Below are positions 1 to 6,134 of a stretch of 17,628 bases of DNA, in pieces. This stretch comes from CAYTGR01 sp964437445 (lineage in GTDB: Bacteria > Chloroflexota > Anaerolineae > B4-G1 > SLSP01): NCBI GenBank assembly GCA_964437445.1, contig CAYTGR010000071.1:1-17628 (forward strand), read 5' to 3'. Made by a program: the position numbers and the translations under genes. Below the pieces are notes generated by a model. It did not search any database and was not told where the DNA came from. It saw nothing but the letters and a program-made list of their open reading frames with translations. Positions within the stretch are counted from its first letter, which is position 1. Each line of letters opens with the position of its first letter.

Positions 1-3000
1 TCCTGGACCGCCAATGTCTACACCACGGCCCTGGCCGGCACCTGGACCGTCACCGGCACCGCCGAGGGCCGCACCGACACCACTACACTATCAGTCACGC
101 CAGCGGCACTACACCACATTGTGATCTCACCCATGACGGCTACAATCCAGGCCGGTCAGACTCAAACCTATACGACCGAAGCCTTTGATCAATTTGGCAA
201 TACTCGTGGGAATGTAACGACCCAAACCACCTTCAGTATTGTGGAGAGCGGTCATGGTGGCAGCTGGAACAACAATGTCTATACCTCGCGCAATCCCAAC
301 ACCTGGACCGTCCTTGGTACTCACAGCACGGTCACCGACACCGCAGCCTTGACAGTTCTGGCCCCGGTCCTGAATCTGGTCAAACGCGAAACCCCCGACC
401 CGGTGCAGGCCGGTGCCTACCTCACCTACACCCTGGTCTATTCCAATACCGGCAATCAGCTGGCCACCGGGGTCCGGCTGACCGATACACTGGATACCAA
501 CGTCAGCTTCGTCAATGCGACGCCGGCCCCTACCGGGTTTAGCGGCGGAAATCCCTACTGGCAATTGAGCAACCTGGCCATCAGTGGCCAGGGACAGGTC
601 ACACTACGTGTTCAGGTGCGCACCCCTTTGACCCACTTGACGATACTCACCAACACAGCTTTCCTGGGCTGCGTCCAGACAGCGACCACCGCAGCTCAGA
701 TTACAACCACCGTCAACTCTGCCCCAATCCTGAAACTGACCCAGCGCAGCACCCCCAACCCGGTGGAGGCCGGTGCACAACTTTTCTACACCCTGACTTA
801 CACCAATACCGGCAACGAAGTCGCCACTAATGTTGTCATCACGGATCTACTGGACGCCAACGTAACGCTGGTGAACGCCCAACCACCGCCGCTGGTGAGC
901 GGCCGGCTCCTGACCTGGACGCCCGGCAGCCTGACCACCGACGGCCCCCATCAAATTTATTTCACCGTGACGGTCGCTACACCGCTCCCCAACCACACTG
1001 TGCTCACCAACTCTACCTGGCTGCACTCCAAACAGACGACCGCTGTGACATCGGTGGAGACGACGACGGTTTCCTCGCGTCCCGTGTTGACCATCACCAA
1101 AACTGACCAGCCCGACCCGGTCAATGCCGGCGATAACCTGATGTACACCCTGGTTTTCACCAACAGTGGCAACGAAAACGCCACCTCGGTCGTCGTGACC
1201 GAGACTTATGATGCCAACGTTTCTTTCGTTTATGCCAACCCCGCGCCTACCGCAGGCAATAACGTTTGGAAATTTGACAATCTCCTGGTAGGCAGCCCCC
1301 GGCAGATAGACATTTTAGTCCGGGTGAGCTCCGTCTTGACCACCGGCACCGTGCTGACTAACCATGCAACGTTAGACACCGCTCAAACGCCCCCGATCAC
1401 CGCCAGCCAGAACACCGCCGTCAACTCGCTCCCGGACCTGCGGCTTAGCCAGGCGGATACTCCCGACCCTGTGACTGCTGGCGGACAATTGGTCTACGTG
1501 ATCACCTATGGGAACTACGGCACTGCGGATGCTACCGGGGTTGTGATCACCGCCACCTATGATAGCCGGGTGACCTTCCAGTCGGCCAGCCCGTCTCCCA
1601 CCTCCGGCAACAACGTCTGGGCACTCGGCACCATCCCGGCCGGCAGCACCGGCAGGATTTTAGTGGTCACAGTCAATGTCCATACCCCGCTGCCCAACCA
1701 ATCCCTGCTGATCAACAGTGTGGTCATCGGCAGCAACGAGTCGTCGCCCGGCGCGCCCAACATAGAGACCACGGCGGTCAGTTCCACGCAGCGGGTCGCC
1801 TTCAGCAGCAGCGACACCCCCGATCCGGTACAGGCCGGCGCACCGTTGACTTATACTCTGCGCTATACCAACACCGGCAACGCCGACGCTACCCAGGTCG
1901 TCGTCACGGCCACACTGGACAGTAATGTGACGTTCGTAGGGGCCACGCCGCTGCCCTCCAACGGCGCAGACCAGGTCTGGCTCTGGCAGCTGGACAAAAT
2001 CGCCGGAGAGGGCGGGACTGGTAGCATTGTCATCCGCACCAACGCGAATTCGCCGCTGCCCAACGGCACCCGGCTGGATTTCACAGCCCAGCTGAGCGAC
2101 GCCGAGGGCGATGCCCTGGAAACGGCCAGCCAGACCACCGTCCAAAGCGCACCCCGCCTCTCGCTTAGCAAAAGCGACGGGATCGCCACCGTCTACGCCG
2201 GGGATCAGCTGACCTACACCCTCGCCTACACCAACAGCGGCAACGAGAACGCGGCCGCTCTGGTCATCACCGACACGCTGCCCGACCAGGTTCAATACCT
2301 GGGCTGTGAGATCACCCATGGCACCTGCCAGCAGCCCACCGCCGACCGGGTGCTTTTCAACGTGCCGGCCCTCAACAGCGGGGCCAGTGGCCAAGCCACC
2401 ATCACCCTACGGCTCAACGACCCGCTGTCCGCCGGACCGGCCTTTCTGACCAACACCGCCCGGCTGACGGCTCAGGGTATCCCCAGCGCGACGTTAGCGC
2501 AGGACGTGGATTTCGTCGGTACGTTGCCCGACCTCAACCTGACCGTCGCCTACACCCCCACCCTCTTAGCCCCCAACAAGCGCATGACTTACACGCTCCA
2601 GTACAGCAACTCCGGGCGTATGGAAGCCCTTAACGCCGCCATCACCGTCACTTTGACCCCCTCCATGTCCTACATGAATGGCGGTTGGACGCCCCTGGGC
2701 GGCAACGTCTATTCTTACCCGGTCGGGACGTTACCGGCCGGGACCGGTGGGCCGACCGTAACACTGGTCATCAGCTATGCCAACCAGCCGCAAATCGGTG
2801 CGCCGGAGATTGATCTCCCCTTCCGGATCAGCACGCCCACGCGCGACGGCAACGACGCCACACCGGTCAACAACCTGACCTACGCCACCATCGGCGTGCC
2901 CGACCTGATCGTGACGCAATTCACCGTGGAGCCTCGCATCCCGCAAGCCAACCGGCCGGTCACTTTCACGATCACGGTCAAGAACCAGGGCAACGGGATG

Positions 3001-3333
3001 GCCTGGAATCCTAACAATCAGGGCGGCACCTGGGTAGACGTCTTCATCGCGCCGGTGGATTCCTATCCCTGGCAACGCTACAGCGAGAAAAATATCTTTG
3101 CCCAGGTCCCCCCCCTGGCGTCTGGCGTTGAGCGCCCCATTGTCATCCGCTACTCCCAGGGCTTCAGTGAACAGGAACTTAGCCAAATTCAGGCCTTCTA
3201 TGCCAAGGTAGACAACCACAGCGAAAACCCTTACGGCCTGGTGCCCGAAGCGGACGAATTCAACAACGTGAAGGTGTTCACCCCGCGCCCCTACCGCATC
3301 TATATCCCATTGGTGCTGAGAAACCGCCATTGA
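1..3333 (+). CDS. Secreted repeat protein, DUF11 repeats plus CARDB-like domain, 5'-truncated by window edge
   Basis: The frame is open from base 1, so the gene starts upstream of the window; the GTG at 121 is only the first internal start codon. At the beginning two Ig-like units of about 87 residues share the motif W-x-x-NVYT (Trp codons at 4 and 265). Seven DUF11-type repeats follow, starting near 367, 727, 1084, 1435, 1792, 2155 and 2530, each about 117-125 residues. The typical signature is TPDPVxAGxxLTYTLxYxNTGN, then a DxxDxNVxF-like strand and an NxAxL strand near the end. A CARDB-like adhesion fold spans about 2902-3280 (ends in EADEFNNVKVF). The last residues are YRIYIPLVLRNRH. DUF11 and CARDB domains are known from large surface or exported proteins, so an extracellular structural or adhesive role is inferred. 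No catalytic motif is visible and the signal peptide would lie outside the window. The seventh repeat is the most divergent. Confidence 0.9.
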   Translation, partial: SWTANVYTTALAGTWTVTGTAEGRTDTTTLSVTPAALHHIVISPMTATIQAGQTQTYTTEAFDQFGNTRGNVTTQTTFSIVESGHGGSWNNNVYTSRNPNTWTVLGTHSTVTDTAALTVLAPVLNLVKRETPDPVQAGAYLTYTLVYSNTGNQLATGVRLTDTLDTNVSFVNATPAPTGFSGGNPYWQLSNLAISGQGQVTLRVQVRTPLTHLTILTNTAFLGCVQTATTAAQITTTVNSAPILKLTQRSTPNPVEAGAQLFYTLTYTNTGNEVATNVVITDLLDANVTLVNAQPPPLVSGRLLTWTPGSLTTDGPHQIYFTVTVATPLPNHTVLTNSTWLHSKQTTAVTSVETTTVSSRPVLTITKTDQPDPVNAGDNLMYTLVFTNSGNENATSVVVTETYDANVSFVYANPAPTAGNNVWKFDNLLVGSPRQIDILVRVSSVLTTGTVLTNHATLDTAQTPPITASQNTAVNSLPDLRLSQADTPDPVTAGGQLVYVITYGNYGTADATGVVITATYDSRVTFQSASPSPTSGNNVWALGTIPAGSTGRILVVTVNVHTPLPNQSLLINSVVIGSNESSPGAPNIETTAVSSTQRVAFSSSDTPDPVQAGAPLTYTLRYTNTGNADATQVVVTATLDSNVTFVGATPLPSNGADQVWLWQLDKIAGEGGTGSIVIRTNANSPLPNGTRLDFTAQLSDAEGDALETASQTTVQSAPRLSLSKSDGIATVYAGDQLTYTLAYTNSGNENAAALVITDTLPDQVQYLGCEITHGTCQQPTADRVLFNVPALNSGASGQATITLRLNDPLSAGPAFLTNTARLTAQGIPSATLAQDVDFVGTLPDLNLTVAYTPTLLAPNKRMTYTLQYSNSGRMEALNAAITVTLTPSMSYMNGGWTPLGGNVYSYPVGTLPAGTGGPTVTLVISYANQPQIGAPEIDLPFRISTPTRDGNDATPVNNLTYATIGVPDLIVTQFTVEPRIPQANRPVTFTITVKNQGNGMAWNPNNQGGTWVDVFIAPVDSYPWQRYSEKNIFAQVPPLASGVERPIVIRYSQGFSEQELSQIQAFYAKVDNHSENPYGLVPEADEFNNVKVFTPRPYRIYIPLVLRNRH

Positions 3334-3345
3334 ATCGCTAAAACA

Positions 3346-3393
3346 GCCACCGCCGACTACTTTTCTCTATCCTGAAAGGCAGTCGGCGGTGGC
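3346..3393 (-). terminator. Shared hairpin between convergent genes, likely asnA terminator
   Basis: A perfect 13-bp inverted repeat (3346-3358 with 3381-3393, arm GCCACCGCCGACT) encloses a 22-nt loop. On the minus strand it begins 14 nt after the asnA stop and is followed by TGTTTTAG, a moderate U-tract. On the plus strand, where it follows the surface-protein gene, the tail (CTGTTCC) is poor in U. It therefore probably terminates asnA and may also block plus-strand read-through. Confidence 0.65.
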
Positions 3394-3407
3394 CTGTTCC
3401 TGCCGAC

Positions 3408-4448
3408 TTACAGCAGCATGATCTTGTGCTGCCGGCAAGTCTCTATCATCTCCTCCGGCCAGAGGCTGGATTGGATCTCACCGATGTGGGCTTTGCGCAG
3501 GTAGAACATGCAGAGCCGCGATTGGCCGATGCCCCCACCGATGGAGAGCGGCAGCTCGCCGGCCAGCAGCCGCCGGTGGAAGAGCAGCTCCCGGCGTTCC
3601 AGGGCGTTGCGCCACTGCAACTGTCGCAGGAGCGCCTCCTCATCCACCCGAATCCCCATGGACGAGAGCTCATAAGCGCAATCCAGCAGGGGATAGTAAA
3701 CCAAAATATCCCCGTTGAGCCCGCGATAGCCGTTGACCGTCGGCGTGGACCAATCATCGTAATCGGGCGCACGGCCGTCATGAGGGGAGCCATCGCGCAG
3801 CGGCGCGCCGATGCCGATGACGAAGATCGCGCCGTACTCCCGGCAGGCCGCGCGCTCGCGTTCGCGCGGCGGCAAGTCAGGATAACGCTCCAACAGCTCT
3901 TCACTATGCAAGAAAGTGATGGTTGCGGGCAATGACGGCTCAATGACCGGGTAGTAGTGCGCGATGTACTTTTCGGTGCGGTAGATAACATCATAGATCC
4001 GCTGGACGACCGTTTTCAGGTACTCCAGCGTCCGCTCCTCACGGCGCATCACCCGTTCCCAATCCCACTGATCCACATACAGCGAGTGCAGATTGTCCAG
4101 CATCTCATCCGGGCGGATGGCGTTCATGTCGGTATAAATGCCCTCCCCCGGCCGGAAACTGCCGTCGGCCAGCCGCACCCGTTTCCACTTGGCGAGCGAC
4201 TGCACAATCTCAGCGGTGGATTCGGCCAGCGCCTTGACCGAAAAGCTGACCGGCCGCTCCACGCCGTTAAGGTTATCATTCAGCCCCACCCCGGCCGGGA
4301 CAAAGAGCGGGGCCGTGACCCGTAAGAGATTGAGCTCAAAAGCCAGATTTTCCTGGAAAAAGGATTTGATGCGCCGGATGGCAGCTTCGGTCTCGCGGAC
4401 CGACAACAGAGGCCGATACCCGGCCGGAATCCATAAAGACGTACTCAT
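3408..4448 (-). CDS. asnA: Aspartate--ammonia ligase (asparagine synthetase A)
   Basis: Makes asparagine from aspartate, ammonia and ATP in the cytoplasm, through an aspartyl-AMP intermediate. The 346-aa product is close to the usual length of about 330 aa and aligns by eye with E. coli AsnA along its whole length. Matching segments are DNLNGVERPVSFSVKAL (58-74), QSLAKWKR (83-90), GEGIYTDMNAIRPDE (101-115), LHSLYVDQWDWERVM (120-134), GRAPDYDDWSTP (225-236), LNGDILVYYPLLDCAYELSS (244-263) and the class II synthetase-like GGGIGQSR (304-311). No key motif is missing. The start is the ATG at 4446-4448 with GGAGGT five bases upstream (4454-4459). The same frame stays open up to 4565, but that extension would read through a strong terminator and the start of the leader region, so it is not used. 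It is the sole structural gene behind an attenuator containing an Asn-rich leader peptide. Confidence 0.96.
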   Translation of the reverse strand: MSTSLWIPAGYRPLLSVRETEAAIRRIKSFFQENLAFELNLLRVTAPLFVPAGVGLNDNLNGVERPVSFSVKALAESTAEIVQSLAKWKRVRLADGSFRPGEGIYTDMNAIRPDEMLDNLHSLYVDQWDWERVMRREERTLEYLKTVVQRIYDVIYRTEKYIAHYYPVIEPSLPATITFLHSEELLERYPDLPPRERERAACREYGAIFVIGIGAPLRDGSPHDGRAPDYDDWSTPTVNGYRGLNGDILVYYPLLDCAYELSSMGIRVDEEALLRQLQWRNALERRELLFHRRLLAGELPLSIGGGIGQSRLCMFYLRKAHIGEIQSSLWPEEMIETCRQHKIMLL

Positions 4449-4484
4449 CCCCCACCTCCGCTGATAAAATTTGGCAACAAAAAA

Positions 4485-4514
4485 AGCCACGGGCAGCGAG
4501 TGCGCCCGTGGCTT
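4485..4514 (-). terminator. Intrinsic terminator (attenuator) upstream of asnA
   Basis: On the minus strand the RNA reads AAGCCACGGGC, a 9-nt loop, GCCCGTGGCTT. The stem is about 10-12 bp and is followed at once by seven U residues (complement of the A run at 4479-4485; the stem base and U-tract overlap). It lies 19 nt after the leader stop codon and 36 nt before the asnA start codon. A canonical intrinsic terminator inside a 5' leader, ahead of its own gene, means transcription must be conditionally antiterminated for asnA to be made. Confidence 0.9.
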
Positions 4515-4558
4515 GGTTGCTCTAACGGCAAAATCAGTGCCGGCACCTCCACAGGCGC
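4502..4558 (-). promoter_or_regulatory. Antiterminator pairing competing with the asnA attenuator
   Basis: Within the minus-strand RNA, GCGCCUGUGG (4558-4549, inside the last third of the leader ORF) can pair with CCACGGGCGC (4511-4502). That gives ten base pairs, one of them a G-U. The second segment contains most of the 5' arm of the terminator, so the two structures exclude each other. The upstream arm lies 9 nt downstream of the Asn-codon run. A ribosome stalled on those codons should leave it free, while a ribosome reaching the stop codon at 4534 should cover part of it. A second, shorter alternative is CCGTGGC (4567-4561) with GCCACGG (4512-4506), 7 bp. These pairings were found by eye; energies were not computed. 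Confidence 0.72.
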
Positions 4559-4617
4559 GCGCCACGGTTATTATTATTGGCGTTGCGGTTCACAAATTGC
4601 CAGTTATGCCGTTGCAT
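4534..4617 (-). CDS. Asparagine-rich leader peptide of asnA
   Basis: A 27-residue ORF starting MQRHNWQFV and ending RLWRCRH. Seven residues are Asn (positions 5, 10, 12, 14, 15, 16, 17). Residues 10-17 read NRNANNNN, with consecutive codons AAT AAT AAT AAC at 4578-4567. The start has a good ribosome site, AGGAG at 4625-4629, seven bases upstream. The ORF sits directly behind a strong promoter and ahead of an intrinsic terminator and asnA. Its presumed job is to have its translation speed measured: low charged tRNA-Asn stalls the ribosome on the Asn run, allowing antitermination. The peptide itself probably has no function. The codon content matching the downstream enzyme's product is the main evidence. 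Confidence 0.88.
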   Translation of the reverse strand: MQRHNWQFVNRNANNNNRGARLWRCRH

Positions 4618-4642
4618 GGTCGTGCTCCTGTAGAGTGCGTCT

Positions 4643-4670
4643 ATTGTAACCCCGGCCGGTCAAAAGTCAA
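4643..4670 (-). promoter_or_regulatory. Promoter of the asnA leader transcript
   Basis: On the minus strand the -35 box is TTGACT (4670-4665) and the -10 box TACAAT (4648-4643), with 16 bp between. A start near 4636 is predicted, giving a 5' leader of only about 19 nt before the leader-peptide ATG at 4617. Confidence 0.75.
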
Positions 4671-4671
4671 T

Positions 4672-4755
4672 TCTCTCTCAGGGCCGGGAGCATTTCAAAA
4701 CGAAGGCGGCTATGGCTTTTTCCCCCTGAAGCCGCCGGGGGAAGCCCGAGAGAGA
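4672..4755. repeat. Nested inverted repeats between divergent asnA and acetyltransferase promoters
   Basis: An outer stem pairs 4672-4684 (TCTCTCTC, one bulged A, GGGC) with 4744-4755 (GCCC, GAGAGAGA). Inside it, GGCGGCT (4705-4711) pairs with AGCCGCC (4730-4736). A competing pairing, GGCTT...CCCCC (4714-4726) with GGGGGAAGCC (4737-4746), shares bases with both. The block lies just upstream of both -35 boxes. There is no ORF in it that I would support. It could be a regulator-binding or cruciform-prone site, or a remnant terminator. Confidence 0.45.
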
Positions 4756-4786
4756 CTAACCAGCGCCAAGAGAAACACCATGGCCG

Positions 4787-4814
4787 TTGACGGGCCGGGA
4801 ACTGGACGTACAAT
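4787..4814 (+). promoter_or_regulatory. Promoter of the GNAT acetyltransferase gene
   Basis: TTGACG (4787-4792) and TACAAT (4809-4814) are separated by 16 bp, the same layout as the divergent asnA promoter. The predicted start near 4821 gives a 5' UTR of about 60 nt to the ATG at 4882. Confidence 0.6.
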
Positions 4815-4881
4815 AATAAAAAGCGGTTGCTGCATCCATCCGCTCATCATACAGGGCCGGGCCCTACCCAAGGATAATCCC

Positions 4882-5355
4882 ATGGTCAAACCCACAGACA
4901 ATCACAGTGACATTACCTTTCGCCCCCTGAGACCGACCGATGTCGCGGAAGCTCTCACGCTCTGGCAAGTCACACCGGGGATCGGCTTGAGCAGCGCGGA
5001 CGCTCCCGCCGAGCTCGCGCGCTTCCTGGAGCGAAATCCCGACCTCAGCTTCGTGGCGTATGCTGCGGGACGGCTGGTCGGCACCGTTCTCTGTGGCCAC
5101 GACGGACGGCGGGGCTATCTTTATCACCTGGCGGTAAGCGAGCCGTACCGGCACGCGGGGATCGGCCGCCAGTTGGCAACGCTGGCGCTGACCGCGCTGG
5201 CCCGCGCCGGCATTCAGAAATGCCATCTCTTCGTCTATACCGACAACACCGGCGCGCGCGCCTTCTGGAGCCACACCGGTTGGGTGGAACGCGACGAGCT
5301 GGTCATCATGTCCCACGACCTGCCACCGGAAACCACGGCAGAAATATCAAGATAA
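4882..5355 (+). CDS. GNAT-family N-acetyltransferase, YpeA-like
   Basis: A 157-aa single-domain cytoplasmic acetyltransferase that would transfer the acetyl group of acetyl-CoA to an unknown amine. The fold is recognisable from ITFRPLRPTDVAEALTLW at the N-terminus, the VGTVLCGHDGRRGYLYHLAV strand region (66-85), the acetyl-CoA pyrophosphate loop YRHAGIGRQL (89-98) and the C-terminal YTDNTGARAFWSHTGW (119-134). The GHDGRRG and LYHLAV segments resemble E. coli YpeA, whose substrate is not firmly known. The start ATG at 4882 has AAGGA seven bases upstream (4870-4874). The frame is open for about 400 bases further upstream, but that stretch crosses the leader region of asnA on the other strand and the likely promoter, so the short form is preferred. 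No terminator was seen after the gene. Confidence 0.88.
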   Translation: MVKPTDNHSDITFRPLRPTDVAEALTLWQVTPGIGLSSADAPAELARFLERNPDLSFVAYAAGRLVGTVLCGHDGRRGYLYHLAVSEPYRHAGIGRQLATLALTALARAGIQKCHLFVYTDNTGARAFWSHTGWVERDELVIMSHDLPPETTAEISR

Positions 5356-5359
5356 TCGG

Positions 5360-5388
5360 TTGCTTTTTCTACAAATCCCTTATATACT
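5360..5388 (+). promoter_or_regulatory. Promoter of the membrane protein / hybrid kinase unit
   Basis: TTGCTT (5360-5365) and TATACT (5383-5388) have 17-bp spacing. The predicted start near 5395 leaves a 5' UTR of about 150 nt. Confidence 0.6.
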
Positions 5389-5394
5389 GAGACT

Positions 5395-5545
5395 ACCTGC
5401 AGCCACAATCAGCCTCCCCGCCGGCCGCCAACGCCGATGGGAGGGAGGTAGCACCTTAACCGCCGAGTTCAAACCGGGTTGGATACAGAGGGCTTCGCCT
5501 CAAATTGGCATTGCACTTTGCCCGCTATGCTAAAGGAGCAAGTCC
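5395..5545 (+). promoter_or_regulatory. Long structured 5' UTR of unknown function
   Basis: About 150 nt lie between the predicted transcription start and the ATG at 5546. Visible elements are CCTCCC (5413-5418) able to pair with GGGAGG (5439-5444), and a small hairpin GAGG-GCTTCG-CCTC further down, before the AGGAG ribosome site at 5534-5538. I could not match it to any riboswitch consensus I know, and there is no convincing leader ORF. Confidence 0.35.
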
Positions 5546-6100
5546 ATGTCAACACCAGCAGCACCAGAGAAAGGTAGACAAGCCATCATTTCCCGCCATG
5601 GGCTGATGATCGCTTTGATCTGCGGCCTGATCGCGCTGGCAATGGTCCTGGCCCAGCTCACCATTCCCATCCCGGGCACCCAAGTCGTTACCGATCCCCG
5701 CGAGCTGGCCGTGACAATCGGTGCGGCCATCTCCGGCCCCATCGGCGGGATCCTGATCGGGCTTCTGGCCGGGGCGGGAGTCCCCCATATGCCGTTAGCC
5801 AGTATTTTGGCCCACGTGGTAGGTAGTGTGGGCGTGGGGGTGCTTTACAAGCCGTTGTATTCCCATCTGACCCTACCCAGCCGGTACGCGGGCTGGGTAG
5901 GGCTGATTTTTATCTACTATTACGGATTACTCATCCCGGCGTTCATGACCGGTATGGCCCTTTTCTACGGCCAGACCTTTGATGTCCTCTCCCTTTACTC
6001 CACTATCGGCCGGGGTGCTCTCCCTGAGGTGCTCATCACAGCCGGACTGACCACGTTGGTCTGGTACGTTTTGCCCAAGCAATATCAACAGCCGGCATAA
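5546..6100 (+). CDS. Five-helix integral membrane protein, possible sensor (5TMR-LYT-like) or ECF S-component-like
   Basis: A 184-aa very hydrophobic protein with likely transmembrane segments at about 19-40, 53-77, 82-102, 115-140 and 157-176. The segment TDPRELAVTIGAAISGPIGGILIGLLAG (49-76) resembles both the D-R...GGP..G pattern of the five-helix LytS-type sensor module and the D-x-P...GP..G pattern of ECF-transporter substrate subunits. I cannot decide between them. The start is supported by AGGAG seven bases upstream (5534-5538). The hybrid histidine kinase begins only 34 bp after the stop, so the two genes are almost certainly co-transcribed. That context favours a membrane sensory partner for the kinase. 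No ECF ATPase or T-component gene is nearby. Confidence 0.8.
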   Translation: MSTPAAPEKGRQAIISRHGLMIALICGLIALAMVLAQLTIPIPGTQVVTDPRELAVTIGAAISGPIGGILIGLLAGAGVPHMPLASILAHVVGSVGVGVLYKPLYSHLTLPSRYAGWVGLIFIYYYGLLIPAFMTGMALFYGQTFDVLSLYSTIGRGALPEVLITAGLTTLVWYVLPKQYQQPA

Positions 6101-6134
6101 CAACGCCGTTCACCCTGCCAGTGGGAGGAATAAA

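Noticed and set aside
4449..4565. N-terminal extension of AsnA to an upstream ATG
   Set aside because: It would be translated from the attenuator hairpin, has no family similarity, and the ATG at 4446-4448 has a better ribosome site.
4471..4881. Long upstream extension of the acetyltransferase frame
   Set aside because: It crosses the asnA leader and promoter on the other strand and its own likely promoter; composition and lack of family similarity point to a chance open frame.
5381..5450. TPP or manganese riboswitch in the 5' UTR
   Set aside because: CTGAGA/ACCTG and GGGAGGTAGC fragments look superficially like conserved pieces, but the rest of either consensus is missing and the first overlaps the -10 box.
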